From positions 1-64,000 of the forward strand of contig NZ_JACEHE010000025.1 in NCBI RefSeq assembly GCF_013778455.1: DNA of 64,000 bases, given 5' to 3'. The position numbers were made by a program, and so were the translations under genes. Below are positions 52,890 through 61,410 of the stretch, piece by piece. The notes beneath the pieces were generated by a model that saw nothing but the letters and a program-made list of their open reading frames with translations, was not told the origin of the DNA and searched no databases. The first letter of the stretch is position 1. Each line of letters begins with the position of its first letter. This DNA is from Streptomyces himalayensis subsp. himalayensis (GTDB lineage: Bacteria > Actinomycetota > Actinomycetes > Streptomycetales > Streptomycetaceae).

Positions 52890-53918
52890 TCAGACGAGGT
52901 CGAGCAGGGCGGCGGCGTTGGCGCCGCGCACGGCGTGGAAGTCGGCGTCGGGCAGGCCCGCGGCGCGCAGCGCGCCCAGCGGGTCGTCGGTGCTCATGTC
53001 GAAGGGGAAGTCGGAGCCGAGCAGGACCCGTTGCGGACCAGCGGCCCTGAGCAGCTCCCGCAGTACGTGGGGGTCGTGGACGAGGGAGTCGAAGTACAGC
53101 TGCTTCAGGTAGGTGCTCGGCTCACGGGCGCAGTCCCGGGCGTCGGGGCGGGCCCGCCAGGCGTGGTCGGAGCGGCCGATGTGAGTGGGCAGATAGCCGC
53201 CGCCGTGCGCCGCGATCAGCTTCAGACCCGGATGGCGGTCCAAGACGCCGGAGAAGATCAGGTGGGAGAGGGCGACGGCGTTCTCGGTGGGCTGGCCGAC
53301 CGTGTTGGACAAGTACCACTGGTCCAGGCGCTCGTCGAGCGTGCAGCCGAACGGGTGCAGGAAGACCAGGGCGCCGGTCTCCTCCGCGCGCGCCCAGAAG
53401 GGCGCGAGCCGCGGGTCGGAGAGCTCCACGTCCCGTGTCCCGCCCGGCCCCTGCGCGTGCGAGGAGATCTCCACGCCCCTCAAGCCCTGATCCAGTGCGT
53501 GGTCGAGCAGCCCGACCGCGAGGTCGGGGTGCTGGAGCGGGACCAGGCCGAGGCCGTGCAGCCGGTCGGGGGCCTTCGCGCAGTGCGCCGCGGTCCCTTG
53601 GTTAGCCAACCGGCATACCCGCTCGGCCAGTTGGGGTGCGGCCCAGTAGTGGTAGTGGCCCGGCGAGGGGCTCACCAGTTGCACGTCCACACCGGCCGCG
53701 TCCATGGCCGCCAGGCGCACGGCGACGTCCGTCAGCTTCGGCACCCGCGCGCCCACCATGGGACCGTTCACGGCGAGGGCCGCCGGGCCGTTGCGGCGGG
53801 CGTCGAGATTGCGGGCCTCGGCGAGGCCGGGCTGACCGGCGACGGTCTCCTCGATCTCAGGCAGGAGGAGGTGGGCGTGGACGTCGATCGTCGGCGCGGA
53901 GGCCGCGGCGGCGGTCAC
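52890..53918 (-). CDS. ACMSD-type amidohydrolase/decarboxylase
   Basis: 342 residues with the PF04909 amidohydrolase fold: metal motif IDVHAHLLLPE, HPFGCTLD, LIAAHGGGYLPTHIGRSDHAW, and VLLGSDFPFDMSTDDP with the last Asp. The family includes aminocarboxymuconate-semialdehyde decarboxylase and aromatic acid decarboxylases. GTG 53918 overlaps the monooxygenase stop by 4 bp. It probably removes CO2 from an aromatic acid or a ring-cleavage product in this pathway. Confidence 0.85.
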   Translation of the reverse strand: MTAAAASAPTIDVHAHLLLPEIEETVAGQPGLAEARNLDARRNGPAALAVNGPMVGARVPKLTDVAVRLAAMDAAGVDVQLVSPSPGHYHYWAAPQLAERVCRLANQGTAAHCAKAPDRLHGLGLVPLQHPDLAVGLLDHALDQGLRGVEISSHAQGPGGTRDVELSDPRLAPFWARAEETGALVFLHPFGCTLDERLDQWYLSNTVGQPTENAVALSHLIFSGVLDRHPGLKLIAAHGGGYLPTHIGRSDHAWRARPDARDCAREPSTYLKQLYFDSLVHDPHVLRELLRAAGPQRVLLGSDFPFDMSTDDPLGALRAAGLPDADFHAVRGANAAALLDLV

Positions 53919-55078
53919 GGGCGCTCCTTGAGGAGGTTCATGGTGCGGCCGATCAGCCCGGCCATGTCGGCGTCGCGCACGCCGTCCAGCTGCCACTGGC
54001 CGATCTGCACGGACGCCTCGACGACGGTGCGCACCCGGGGGATGCGGCGGCCGTGGTAGGCCTGGAGCAGCTCGTCGTCCCAGTCCCGTCCGCTGGTGAG
54101 CAGCTCGGCGAGCACGGAGGCGTCCTCCAGGGACATGGCCGCGCCCTGGGCCATGGTGGGCGGGCAGCAGTGGGCGGCGTCGCCTATGAGCACGACCCGG
54201 CCCCGGTGCCAGGAGCCCTCGACCAGCAGGCGGTCGAACCAGGTGTAGTTGACCTTCTTCGGGTCGGTGATGTGCTCGGTGATCTCCGGCCAGACCCCGC
54301 CGTAGGCCCCCGCCAGGCGGCGCATCTCGTCGGCGTAGGTGGCCGGGTCGATGGAGGCGCGGTCGCGGCAGCCTTCGACGACGTACGCGTAGATGGTGTT
54401 CTCGCTGGTGGGGCAGTAGCCGGCGATGTAGGCGGGGCCGCCGTAGGCGAGGTCGGTGCGCGTCACGCTCTCGGGCCGTGGGGCGGCGATGCGCCAGATG
54501 GCCATGCCGGTGGGCTCGGGCTTGTCGGTGATGCCGATCGCGGCGCGGGTGGCTGAGTTGAGACCGTCGGCGGCGATCACGAGGTCGTAGCGGCCTTCGT
54601 TGCCGTCGCTGAAGCGCACCGAGACGCCGTCGGCGTCCTGTTCCAGCGCCTCGGCGGTGGTGCCCAGGCGAACGCCGGCGCCGGAGGCGCGGACCGCGTC
54701 GATGAGGATCTGCTGCAGTTGGGGGCGCTGCATGCCGAGGGTGGCGGGCAGGTCATCGCCGCCGGTCTGGATGTCCTCGGCGACGAACAGAACGGTGCCG
54801 TCGGGGGTGGTTACGCCCAGCGAGCCGAAGGGGTATCCGGAGGCTTCCACCTGTTCCCACACGCCCAGTTCGCGCAGGACCCGCAGGGCGTTGCCCTGGA
54901 GGGTGATGCCGGAGCCGGTGGTGGCGTTCCAGTCGGGCTTGGCCTCGATCAGGTCGACGGCGATGCCGGCGCGGCGCAGCAGGATGGTGACGGCGTTGCC
55001 TGAGGCGCCCCCGCCGATGACCAGGACGATGGGGGTCCCCCCGGCCGGAGGCTGGGGGAGGGTGAGGCTGTCAGCCAT
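53915..55078 (-). CDS. FAD-dependent aromatic hydroxylase (group A monooxygenase)
   Basis: 387 residues. FAD motif VLVIGGGASGNAVTILLRRAGIAVDLIEAK, the DG motif LVIAADGLNSATRAAIG, and GRVVLIGDAAHCCPPTMAQGAAMSLEDASVLAELL. These are the three signatures of salicylate- and p-hydroxybenzoate-type NAD(P)H hydroxylases. ATG 55078 with GGAGG ten bases upstream; the long upstream frame has no homology. It probably prepares the catechol cleaved by the dioxygenase two genes on. Confidence 0.9.
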   Translation of the reverse strand: MADSLTLPQPPAGGTPIVLVIGGGASGNAVTILLRRAGIAVDLIEAKPDWNATTGSGITLQGNALRVLRELGVWEQVEASGYPFGSLGVTTPDGTVLFVAEDIQTGGDDLPATLGMQRPQLQQILIDAVRASGAGVRLGTTAEALEQDADGVSVRFSDGNEGRYDLVIAADGLNSATRAAIGITDKPEPTGMAIWRIAAPRPESVTRTDLAYGGPAYIAGYCPTSENTIYAYVVEGCRDRASIDPATYADEMRRLAGAYGGVWPEITEHITDPKKVNYTWFDRLLVEGSWHRGRVVLIGDAAHCCPPTMAQGAAMSLEDASVLAELLTSGRDWDDELLQAYHGRRIPRVRTVVEASVQIGQWQLDGVRDADMAGLIGRTMNLLKERP

Positions 55079-55172
55079 GTCGGGGATACCTCCGGGGTTG
55101 GGCCGCGCGGCTTCGGGCGGCGGGGGTGCGGCGCTCGCCCGCCGAGCGCTCCGCTGAGAGTGCGGTACGAAA

Positions 55173-55225
55173 GCTGCGGGCTGTCTGTGGCTGGTCGCGC
55201 AGTTCCCCGCGCCCCTTCGGGGCGC
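55173..55225. repeat. Streptomyces interspersed repeat with hairpin
   Basis: The string GGCTGGTCGCGCAGTTCCCC followed by the hairpin GCGCCCC-TTC-GGGGCGC (55209-55225) is one I recognise as recurring in intergenic regions of many Streptomyces genomes. Here it sits in the 206-bp gap between cyclase and monooxygenase genes, which otherwise has no gene. Confidence 0.6.
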
Positions 55226-55284
55226 CGGGTACCGCGCCGGACTTCGGCGGGTCCGCTTGGTGCGGGGCCCGGCGACTGCGCGGG

Positions 55285-56256
55285 CTACTTCACCGCGATG
55301 GGATTGACCGGGGAGCCGACGGCTCCGGTGATGGGGAGGGGAGCGGCGGTGAGCCAGAACTCGTAGACGCCGTCGTCGGCGCAGTCCGCGGCGAGGGCGT
55401 CGAGGTCCCACATCTCGCCGATCAACAGGCCCATGTTGGGGATGACGACCTGGTGCAGCGGCTGGAAGGCGTTCTCGAACTCGTTCGGCCGGACCTCGAA
55501 ACCCCAGGTGTCGGTGGCGATCGCGGCGATCTCGGTACCGTGCAGCCAGCCGGCGGTGGTGAACGACATTCCGGGTGCGGGTCCGCCCGCGTAGTCGCCC
55601 CAGCCGTCGCGCCGGGCGCGGGCGAGGTGTCCGGTGCGGACGAGGACGATGTCGCCGCGGCCGACGGTCACGCCGTGGGCCTCCGCGGTCGCGGTCAGGT
55701 GCCCCGCGGTGATCGCGAATCCGTCGGGCAGCTCCGGTTCACCGTCGTCGTCACCGATGACCCGGGCCACGTCCAGCAGTACGCCGCGCCCGGCCACGTA
55801 CGGAGCCATGTGCTCGATGCCGGTGACCAGGTCGCCGTCGGAGGTGACGACCTTCTCCGCGTCGCGTCCGTTCCAGGCCTTGCCGTGGTCGAAGATGTGC
55901 CCGAGGCCGTCCCACTGGGTGGAGCACTGCAACGGCATCGCGATCACGTCGTCCGCGCCGCCGATGCCGTGCGGGAAGCCCTGGTTGCCGAGGGCCGCGT
56001 CGGTGCCGGTGTCGAGCATGGTGTGCACCGGGTTGGTGCGTCGGCGCCAGCCCTTCTGCGGGCCGTTCATGTCGAAGGACTGCGAGAGCGAGAAACTGAC
56101 GCCCCGTCGCACGAGGGCCGCGCCTTCGCGCCGCTTGGCCTCGTCGAGGAAGTTCAGGGTGCCGAGCACGTCGTCCTCGCCCCAGCGCCCCCAGTTCGAG
56201 TACGCCTTGGCGGCCTCGGCGATCGCGCCCTCCGGGTCGTGGCGGTCCAGGCTCAT
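55285..56256 (-). CDS. Cyclase family protein (kynurenine formamidase-like)
   Basis: 323 residues of the PF04199 metal-dependent hydrolase family: NWGRWGEDDVLGTLNFLDEAKR, MPLQCSTQWDGLGHIFDHGKAWNG (in place of the family HxGTHxDxPxH), then GDIVLVRTGH and IAAIATDTWGFEV. Members hydrolyse formamides or lactones of aromatic compounds. ATG 56256 with GGAGGGGG; 4-bp overlap with the FAH gene. It is on the operon side that starts at the LysR promoter. Confidence 0.85.
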   Translation of the reverse strand: MSLDRHDPEGAIAEAAKAYSNWGRWGEDDVLGTLNFLDEAKRREGAALVRRGVSFSLSQSFDMNGPQKGWRRRTNPVHTMLDTGTDAALGNQGFPHGIGGADDVIAMPLQCSTQWDGLGHIFDHGKAWNGRDAEKVVTSDGDLVTGIEHMAPYVAGRGVLLDVARVIGDDDGEPELPDGFAITAGHLTATAEAHGVTVGRGDIVLVRTGHLARARRDGWGDYAGGPAPGMSFTTAGWLHGTEIAAIATDTWGFEVRPNEFENAFQPLHQVVIPNMGLLIGEMWDLDALAADCADDGVYEFWLTAAPLPITGAVGSPVNPIAVK

Positions 56257-57236
56257 GCGGCCCCCTCCGCCACACAGCGGGTGCGCTGCACGCCCAGACC
56301 GGTGATGGAACCCTCCATGACGTCGCCGTCCCGCAGAAGCCGCCCCCAGTGGATCCCGTTGCCGGCTGGGCTGCCGGTCAGCACCAGATCGCCGGGCAGG
56401 AGCCGGGAGGTCTGGGAGATGTACGACACCAGGCGCGCGATGCCGAAGAGCATGTCCTTGGTGGACTCGTCCTGCATGGTCTCACCGTTCAGCTTCAGGG
56501 TGACCCGCAGATCAGCCGGGTCGGCGATGGACTCGGCGGGGACGATCCAGGGCCCGAGCGGAGTGAAGCCGGGGGCGTTCTTGCAGCGCAGCCAGTCGGT
56601 GCCGATGGCCGGCATGTCCCGCCGGAAGACGGTGGCACGGTCGGTGAGGTCGTTGGCGATCGTGTAGCCGGCGACGTACTCCAGGGCCTCCTCTACGGAT
56701 ATCCGGTAGGCGGGCTTGGCCATCACGGCCGCCAACTCCAGCTCCCAGTCCGGCTTCTCCGCCCAGGAAGGGAGTACGACGTCGTCGTACGGGCCGGCGA
56801 TGGTGCTGGGCAGGCCGATGAAGACGTACGGCAGGTCCTCGGCGGCCCGCCGGTCCATGATCGCGGCGATCTCCGCGCGCGCCTCCTCGACGGTGCGCGG
56901 GTCGTCGGGGGAGCGGTGGGCGACCTCGAGGTCGATCACGTGCTGCCGGTAGTTGGCGCCGGACTGGAAGATCTGGCGGGGCTCGACGGGGGCGTGGACC
57001 CGCAGGCCGTCGAGTGTCCGCCAGTCGCCGGTCGTGTCCGTGGCGAGGGCGTGCAGGAGGGGCAGTAGCTCCGCCCAGCGTTCGAAGATCCCGCGGGCCG
57101 TCAGGTCGGGTTCGCCGAGAGCCGTACGAAGGTCGGCCACCCGGTCCTTGGCCAGGAGACCGGGGAACGGCTCCCCGTCCGGAGCGGAGAACGTGCCGAG
57201 CGCGAACGGGCCGGCAGGTTGCGCGAGCGTTGCCAT
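56253..57236 (-). CDS. Fumarylacetoacetate hydrolase family protein 2
   Basis: 327 residues: IFQSGANYRQHVIDLEV, EKPDWELELAAVMAKPAYRISVEEALEYVAGYTIANDLTDRATVF, then CKNAPGFTPLGPWIVPA and LLPGDLVLTGSPAGNGIHWGR. These are the FAH metal and catalytic regions (E in ELELAAV). ATG 57236 with AGGAGG. First gene of the aromatic operon; its promoter is shared with the divergent LysR. Probably hydrolyses a ring-cleavage product; distinct from FAH 1. Confidence 0.88.
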   Translation of the reverse strand: MATLAQPAGPFALGTFSAPDGEPFPGLLAKDRVADLRTALGEPDLTARGIFERWAELLPLLHALATDTTGDWRTLDGLRVHAPVEPRQIFQSGANYRQHVIDLEVAHRSPDDPRTVEEARAEIAAIMDRRAAEDLPYVFIGLPSTIAGPYDDVVLPSWAEKPDWELELAAVMAKPAYRISVEEALEYVAGYTIANDLTDRATVFRRDMPAIGTDWLRCKNAPGFTPLGPWIVPAESIADPADLRVTLKLNGETMQDESTKDMLFGIARLVSYISQTSRLLPGDLVLTGSPAGNGIHWGRLLRDGDVMEGSITGLGVQRTRCVAEGAA

Positions 57237-57303
57237 CAGATTTCCTCCTGCTGGGTTGCGGTCTACTCTGGCTCCGATCGGCCAATCACGGAAATCAATC
57301 CTG

Positions 57304-57330
57304 TGGATGTAATGAATCCATGGTGTGGAT
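57304..57330. promoter_or_regulatory. LysR-type box in the divergent LysR/FAH promoter
   Basis: ATCCATGGTGTGGAT (57316-57330) has inverted arms ATCCA/TGGAT and fits the LysR T-N11-A rule. It overlaps a second inverted pair, TGGAT-N7-ATCCA (57304-57320). It lies 27 bp before the LysR start and 80 bp before the FAH start. An identical box on the other strand precedes the MFS gene (59955-59969). Confidence 0.7.
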
Positions 57331-57356
57331 GGCTTTCGCTTACTAGGTGGTGCCCG

Positions 57357-58322
57357 GTGAACCTGTCCCGACTCGACCTCAATCTGGTCGTCGCCCTGCG
57401 TGCGCTGCTGGAGGAGCGCAACGTCACCCGGGCCGGCGAGCGCGTCGGACTGAGCCAGCCCGCGATGAGTGCGGCGCTGTCACGCCTGCGCCGCCATTTC
57501 GACGACGAATTGCTCGCCCGCACCGGCAACAGCTACGAGCTGACCCCGCTCGGCGTGGCCCTGCGCGACCGCAGCGCCACCGCGTGCGACCTGCTGGAAC
57601 GGGTCTTCTCCAGCCAGGCGGACTTCGACCCGGCCGCCGAGACCCGCGAGTTCACCCTGCTCGCCTCGGACTACAGCGCGGCCGTCTTCGGCGCAGTGCT
57701 CGCCCGCGCCGTGCATGAGGAGTCCCCCGGCATCCGGCTCACCTTCCAGCACCCGGCGCCCTCCGTAGAGGAGAACACCGCCGCCCTGCTGAGTACCGTC
57801 GACGGACTGCTGATGCCGCACGGCGTCATCGACGGCTTCCCCGCCGTCGACCTTTTCACGGACCGCTGGTTGTGCATGGTCGCCGACGACCACCCCGAGG
57901 TCGGCGACGCACTCACCCTCGACCAGCTGGCCCGCCTGCCCTGGGCCGTCTACCAACGGCCTTACGACGCACCGGCGGCCCGCCAGCTGAGCATGCTCGG
58001 CATCAGCCCTCGGGTGGAGGTCTCCGTGCAGACCTTCCAGTTGCTGCCCCACATGGTCGAGGGCACGCGCCGGGTCGCGATGATCCAGGAGCGCCTGGCC
58101 CGCAGGGCGGTCCTCTCCGCCGCGGTGCGTGTCCTGCCCTGCCCCTTCGAGGCCGTACCGGTCCAGGTGGCGCTGTGGTGGCATCCGGTGCACTCCCAGG
58201 ACGCGGCCCACATCTGGTTGCGGCAGAAAGCGGAAGAGGTGGGCGCGACGCTGACAGGGCGCGGCACGACCGAGGCCGTACCCGACGTACAGGGCGCGGG
58301 GCCGGCGCCAGTCCTGCCCTGA
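57357..58322 (+). CDS. LysR family regulator of the aromatic operon (NodD-like)
   Basis: 321 residues. HTH: NLSRLDLNLVVALRALLEERNVTRAGERVGLSQPAMSAALSRLRRHFDDELLAR. The effector domain has TREFTLLASDYSAAVFGAVLARAV and GTRRVAMIQERLARR, matching the NodD/NahR subgroup that senses aromatic compounds. GTG 57357 is where homology starts, with an AGGTGG stretch upstream. Divergent from the FAH-led operon and convergent with the MFS gene. Confidence 0.88.
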   Translation: MNLSRLDLNLVVALRALLEERNVTRAGERVGLSQPAMSAALSRLRRHFDDELLARTGNSYELTPLGVALRDRSATACDLLERVFSSQADFDPAAETREFTLLASDYSAAVFGAVLARAVHEESPGIRLTFQHPAPSVEENTAALLSTVDGLLMPHGVIDGFPAVDLFTDRWLCMVADDHPEVGDALTLDQLARLPWAVYQRPYDAPAARQLSMLGISPRVEVSVQTFQLLPHMVEGTRRVAMIQERLARRAVLSAAVRVLPCPFEAVPVQVALWWHPVHSQDAAHIWLRQKAEEVGATLTGRGTTEAVPDVQGAGPAPVLP

Positions 58323-58382
58323 TCCCGGCCCGGCGGCAGCCGATGAACGGCAAAGCCCGCCCGGCGGCAGGTGTGTTCGGCA

Positions 58383-58428
58383 CGTGTCGGCCTCGCCGTC
58401 TGTCTGGTACGACGGCGAGACCGACACG
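58383..58428. terminator. Bidirectional terminator between LysR and MFS genes
   Basis: CGTGTCGG-C-CTCGCCGTC (58383-58400) pairs with GACGGCGAG-A-CCGACACG (58411-58428). That is an 18-bp stem with one mismatch and a 10-nt loop, midway between the two convergent genes. Confidence 0.8.
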
Positions 58429-58486
58429 CGTGACGGGGCCGGGGCACCGTCGCCCGGTACTCCCCGGCCCGTCCGCCTCCGCGGGC

Positions 58487-59767
58487 TCAGGCCAACTGCT
58501 CCGGCAGCGGCCGGGGATCCGCGGCGCCCGCACGGCGCCGGGCCCCCCACAGCCCCGCCGCGACGACCGCGGCAGCCACCCCCAGCACGCCCACCGCGCC
58601 CACGAGACTGCCGACCGCCGGCTCCAGGGCCAGCAGCACCAGCGGACAGACGAACTCGCCGCCGAAGAAGGCCGCCATCCACAGCCCAGTGCCGCGGCCG
58701 CGGTCCTCGAACGCCAGACGGGACATGGCACTGGTGAGGAGGGCGGGCAGCAGCATGCCCGTGCCCAGGCAGTTGACCACCGCTCCGACAACCAGCAGCA
58801 GGGGGTTGCCGGCGAGGAACATCACTCCGAAACCGGCCGCGCAGAGCGCGAGTACGGCGGGCAGCATCGGGTCCGGGGAGCGCTTCAGCCGGGCGAACGT
58901 GACCGCTCCGGCCACGGTGGCCGCACTCGCGATCGCGGTGGCAAGGCCGATCACACCCGTGTTCTCCACGCCGAGATCGTCGAGCAGGTACGACATCTCC
59001 ACGGGGACGGTGTAGAAGACCATCGCCCCGAAAAAGGTGAGCGCGCAGATACCCGCCATCTGCCGCCAGGGAAACGGACGGCTGGTCGAGGCCTCGGCCG
59101 TTTCGCTCTCGGCCGGGGCCTCGTCGGCCGCCGCGCGGGCTGCCGGGTTGGGCAGAGCGGTGGCCATCAGCGGGGCGAGCACCAGGCTCACGGCGTAGAC
59201 CCAGAAGGGCACACGCCAGCCGGCCGCCCCGACGGCGCCGCCGAGCACGAAGAACGCGGTGGCCGACGCGGAGGCGCACATGGTCTGCAGGGCGAGGTAC
59301 TTCACCCGCTGGTGACCGGAGTAGTAGTCGCCGATCAGGGTGGTGCAGCACGTCATGATGGCGGCCTCGGTGACACCGACAAGGGCCCGGCTGGCGATGA
59401 TGGCGCCCAGCGAGTCCAGCCAGAGCGGGGCCGTGCCGAACACGGCGTACAGGAGGGTCGCCACTATCAGCAGACGCTTGCGGCCCAGCCGGTCCACGAT
59501 CACCCCGGCGAACGGGGCCAGCAGAGCCAGCGACAGAGCCGGAACGGTCAGCGCGAGGGGAACCAGTGCCTTGGCCCCCGGGGTCGAGGCGAAGTAGTCC
59601 TGCATCTTCGGCAGCACCGGGGCGATCAGCACCGCCCCCAGAATCGGCAGACAACTGCCTGCCATCAGCAGGGTCACGCGCAGCAGACGGGCAGGGCCCG
59701 AGACGGGGACGGGCGACGGAGTGACGTCGTCCACCGCGGCGGGGGACGGGGGCACGGAACCAGGCAT
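58487..59767 (-). CDS. MFS transporter, probable aromatic compound uptake or efflux
   Basis: 426 residues with twelve predicted helices. The loop 2-3 signature is AGVIVDRLGRKRLLIVATLL, and a central hydrophilic loop (NPAARAAADEAPAESETAEASTSRP) separates the two halves. ATG 59767 has TGGAG upstream. A LysR box identical to that of the aromatic operon lies 188 bp before the start, so it is probably part of the same regulon. Direction of transport cannot be told from sequence. Confidence 0.85.
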   Translation of the reverse strand: MPGSVPPSPAAVDDVTPSPVPVSGPARLLRVTLLMAGSCLPILGAVLIAPVLPKMQDYFASTPGAKALVPLALTVPALSLALLAPFAGVIVDRLGRKRLLIVATLLYAVFGTAPLWLDSLGAIIASRALVGVTEAAIMTCCTTLIGDYYSGHQRVKYLALQTMCASASATAFFVLGGAVGAAGWRVPFWVYAVSLVLAPLMATALPNPAARAAADEAPAESETAEASTSRPFPWRQMAGICALTFFGAMVFYTVPVEMSYLLDDLGVENTGVIGLATAIASAATVAGAVTFARLKRSPDPMLPAVLALCAAGFGVMFLAGNPLLLVVGAVVNCLGTGMLLPALLTSAMSRLAFEDRGRGTGLWMAAFFGGEFVCPLVLLALEPAVGSLVGAVGVLGVAAAVVAAGLWGARRRAGAADPRPLPEQLA

Positions 59768-59954
59768 GGCGACTCCAGGGGACGGTGTACGGGAGCGGGC
59801 ATGCCACCAGGGGCGCCGCCGACGGCGCAGGGCATGCCTGGGTAGGCCTCACACCGGCGGCTGGTCCGGACGGCGGCGTGCGGGTAGGGACGACTATGGG
59901 CCGTCCCGGAGGGCGCCGCCATCCTCCACACGATCCGAATCCCGTATCCGGGTC

Positions 59955-59969
59955 ATCCACACCATGGAT
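59955..59969. promoter_or_regulatory. LysR-type box upstream of the MFS gene
   Basis: ATCCACACCATGGAT is the exact reverse complement of the box at 57316-57330; identity extends to 16 bp (59954-59969). T-N11-A spacing is kept. Likely bound by the LysR protein encoded at 57357. Confidence 0.7.
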
Positions 59970-60218
59970 GGGCGGGGGACGGCCGAGCGGAGCCCATGGT
60001 CCGAGTCGTGGTTCGCGGGCATGCCGGAGCGGGCACCGCCCGGTTCGTCCATGAGAGTTGTGGCCGGGCGACCTACCAGCGCACGACGGTGAGTCGGTGC
60101 CGGAGCACGTTGCTGCTCCCACCGTGCACGGCAACTACCGCACCCAGCGTTTCGATCGAGATGCAGCCGGAGCCTTGCAGCGCTTGGCCATGCCGCGGGC
60201 CACCGGCCTGTACCTGCG

Positions 60219-60284
60219 GCCCGCACGGCGCATCCCGGGCCCCTGCCGATGGCCCGCACGGCGCATTCCGCCCGCACGGCGCAT
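60219..60284. repeat. Three copies of GCCCGCACGGCGCAT
   Basis: The 15-mer occurs at 60219-60233, 60252-60266 and 60270-60284, with GGGCCCCTGCCGAT-like spacers repeated once. A small imperfect repeat cluster after the LacI stop; possible slippage product. Confidence 0.75.
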
Positions 60285-60366
60285 TCCAGGGCCCTGCCGA
60301 TCGCCGCCCCCGCACACTCCACCAGGCGGTTCCGGCGCTGCGGCTCGTGTCGGCTCCGCCCGTCCG

Positions 60367-61377
60367 TCAGACCGCCGGTCCCGTGCTGCCGCGTTCCACC
60401 AGTTTCGGACCGGTGACCTGGAAGTGGTCGATCGTCCTGCCCTCGACCAGTTCCCGCAACTGCTGGGCCGCCCGGGCCCCGTAGTCCACGATGTCCCGGT
60501 TCAGCGCCGTGAGTCCGGGCTCGACCAGTTCGCACAGGGCGGAGTCGTCCCAGGCCACCATCGAGACGTCGCCGGGGACGGACAGTCCCATGTGGCGGGC
60601 GGCGCTGAGGCCGGAGACGGCCATCACGTCGTTGTCGTAGAGCACGGCCGTGGGACGCGGATCGCCGGCCAGTACCTCGCGGGTCGCGGCGGCACCCTGC
60701 TCGCCGGTGTAGTCGGTCTCGACGGTGGTCAGCCGCATCCCGAACTCGCGGGTGACCTCCTCGAACGCGGCGGTGCGGATACGGGTGTGCCACAGTGCGC
60801 TGGGACCACTGATCCGGGCGACCGACCGGTGCCCCAGGGCGGCCAGATGCGCAAGAGCCGCACGTACGGCCCCCGCCTCGTCGCTCCACACGGCCGGCAG
60901 GCTCCCGGTGCCGACCGGGTGGCCGACCACCAGGGCGGGCAGGCGTAGTTCCTCCAGTGCGGGGATCCGCGGGTCGTCCACCGCGACGTCCACCAGGAAC
61001 ACGCCGTCCACCCGGCGGCTCGCCCACCAGTCGCGGTAGACGGCGATCTGGGCGGCGGTGTCCTCGGCCAGGGTGAACAGCAACGACACACCCCGGCCGG
61101 ACAGTTCGACCTGGATGCCGGAAATCAGCTGCATGAAGAACGGCTCGATGCCCAGGGTGCGCGCGGGCCGGTCGACGACGAGCCCGTACGTACCCGCCCG
61201 TCCGTCGGACAGGGCGCGGGCCGCGCTGTTGGGCTTCCAGCCGAGCTCCTCCGCGATGGCGAGGATCCGCCGGCGCGTTCCTTCGGACACGCCCGGTTTG
61301 CCGTTGAGCGCGAATGACACGGCACCCTTGGTGACTCCGGCTCGCCGGGCGACGTCTGCCATCGTCGGGCGCTTCAC
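60367..61377 (-). CDS. LacI family transcriptional regulator of the alpha-galactoside unit
   Basis: 336 residues. HTH: TMADVARRAGVTKGAVSFALNGKPGVSEGTRRRILAIAEELGWKPN. Ligand domain: TYGLVVDRPARTLGIEPFFMQLISGIQ, HLAALGHRSVARISGPS, TAVLYDNDVMAVSGLSAARHMG and SMVAWDDSALCELVEPGLTAL. GTG 61377 has GAGG about ten bases upstream; ATG 61362 is the alternative. It starts 33 bp after the GH36 stop and is probably cotranscribed, so the regulator is at the end of the operon it controls. Confidence 0.9.
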   Translation of the reverse strand: MKRPTMADVARRAGVTKGAVSFALNGKPGVSEGTRRRILAIAEELGWKPNSAARALSDGRAGTYGLVVDRPARTLGIEPFFMQLISGIQVELSGRGVSLLFTLAEDTAAQIAVYRDWWASRRVDGVFLVDVAVDDPRIPALEELRLPALVVGHPVGTGSLPAVWSDEAGAVRAALAHLAALGHRSVARISGPSALWHTRIRTAAFEEVTREFGMRLTTVETDYTGEQGAAATREVLAGDPRPTAVLYDNDVMAVSGLSAARHMGLSVPGDVSMVAWDDSALCELVEPGLTALNRDIVDYGARAAQQLRELVEGRTIDHFQVTGPKLVERGSTGPAV

Positions 61378-61410
61378 TTGTGCATTCCTCTCCCTTTTGC
61401 CTGGCTCAGT

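Larger units (their letters stand above)
59768..60366. other. Intergenic region with LysR box and short repeats
   Basis: 599 bp without a supported gene, between the MFS gene and a LacI gene. It contains the LysR box at 59955-59969 and a set of short GC repeats (60219-60284). A minus-strand frame around 60073-60170 (GCISIETLGAVVAVHGGSSNVLRH) looks somewhat protein-like, but I cannot identify it. Confidence 0.4.

Noticed and set aside
60073..60170. Minus-strand frame ending VHGGSSNVLRHRLTVVRW
   Set aside because: Looks slightly like a protein C-terminus, but the upstream part is repeat-derived and no family is recognised.
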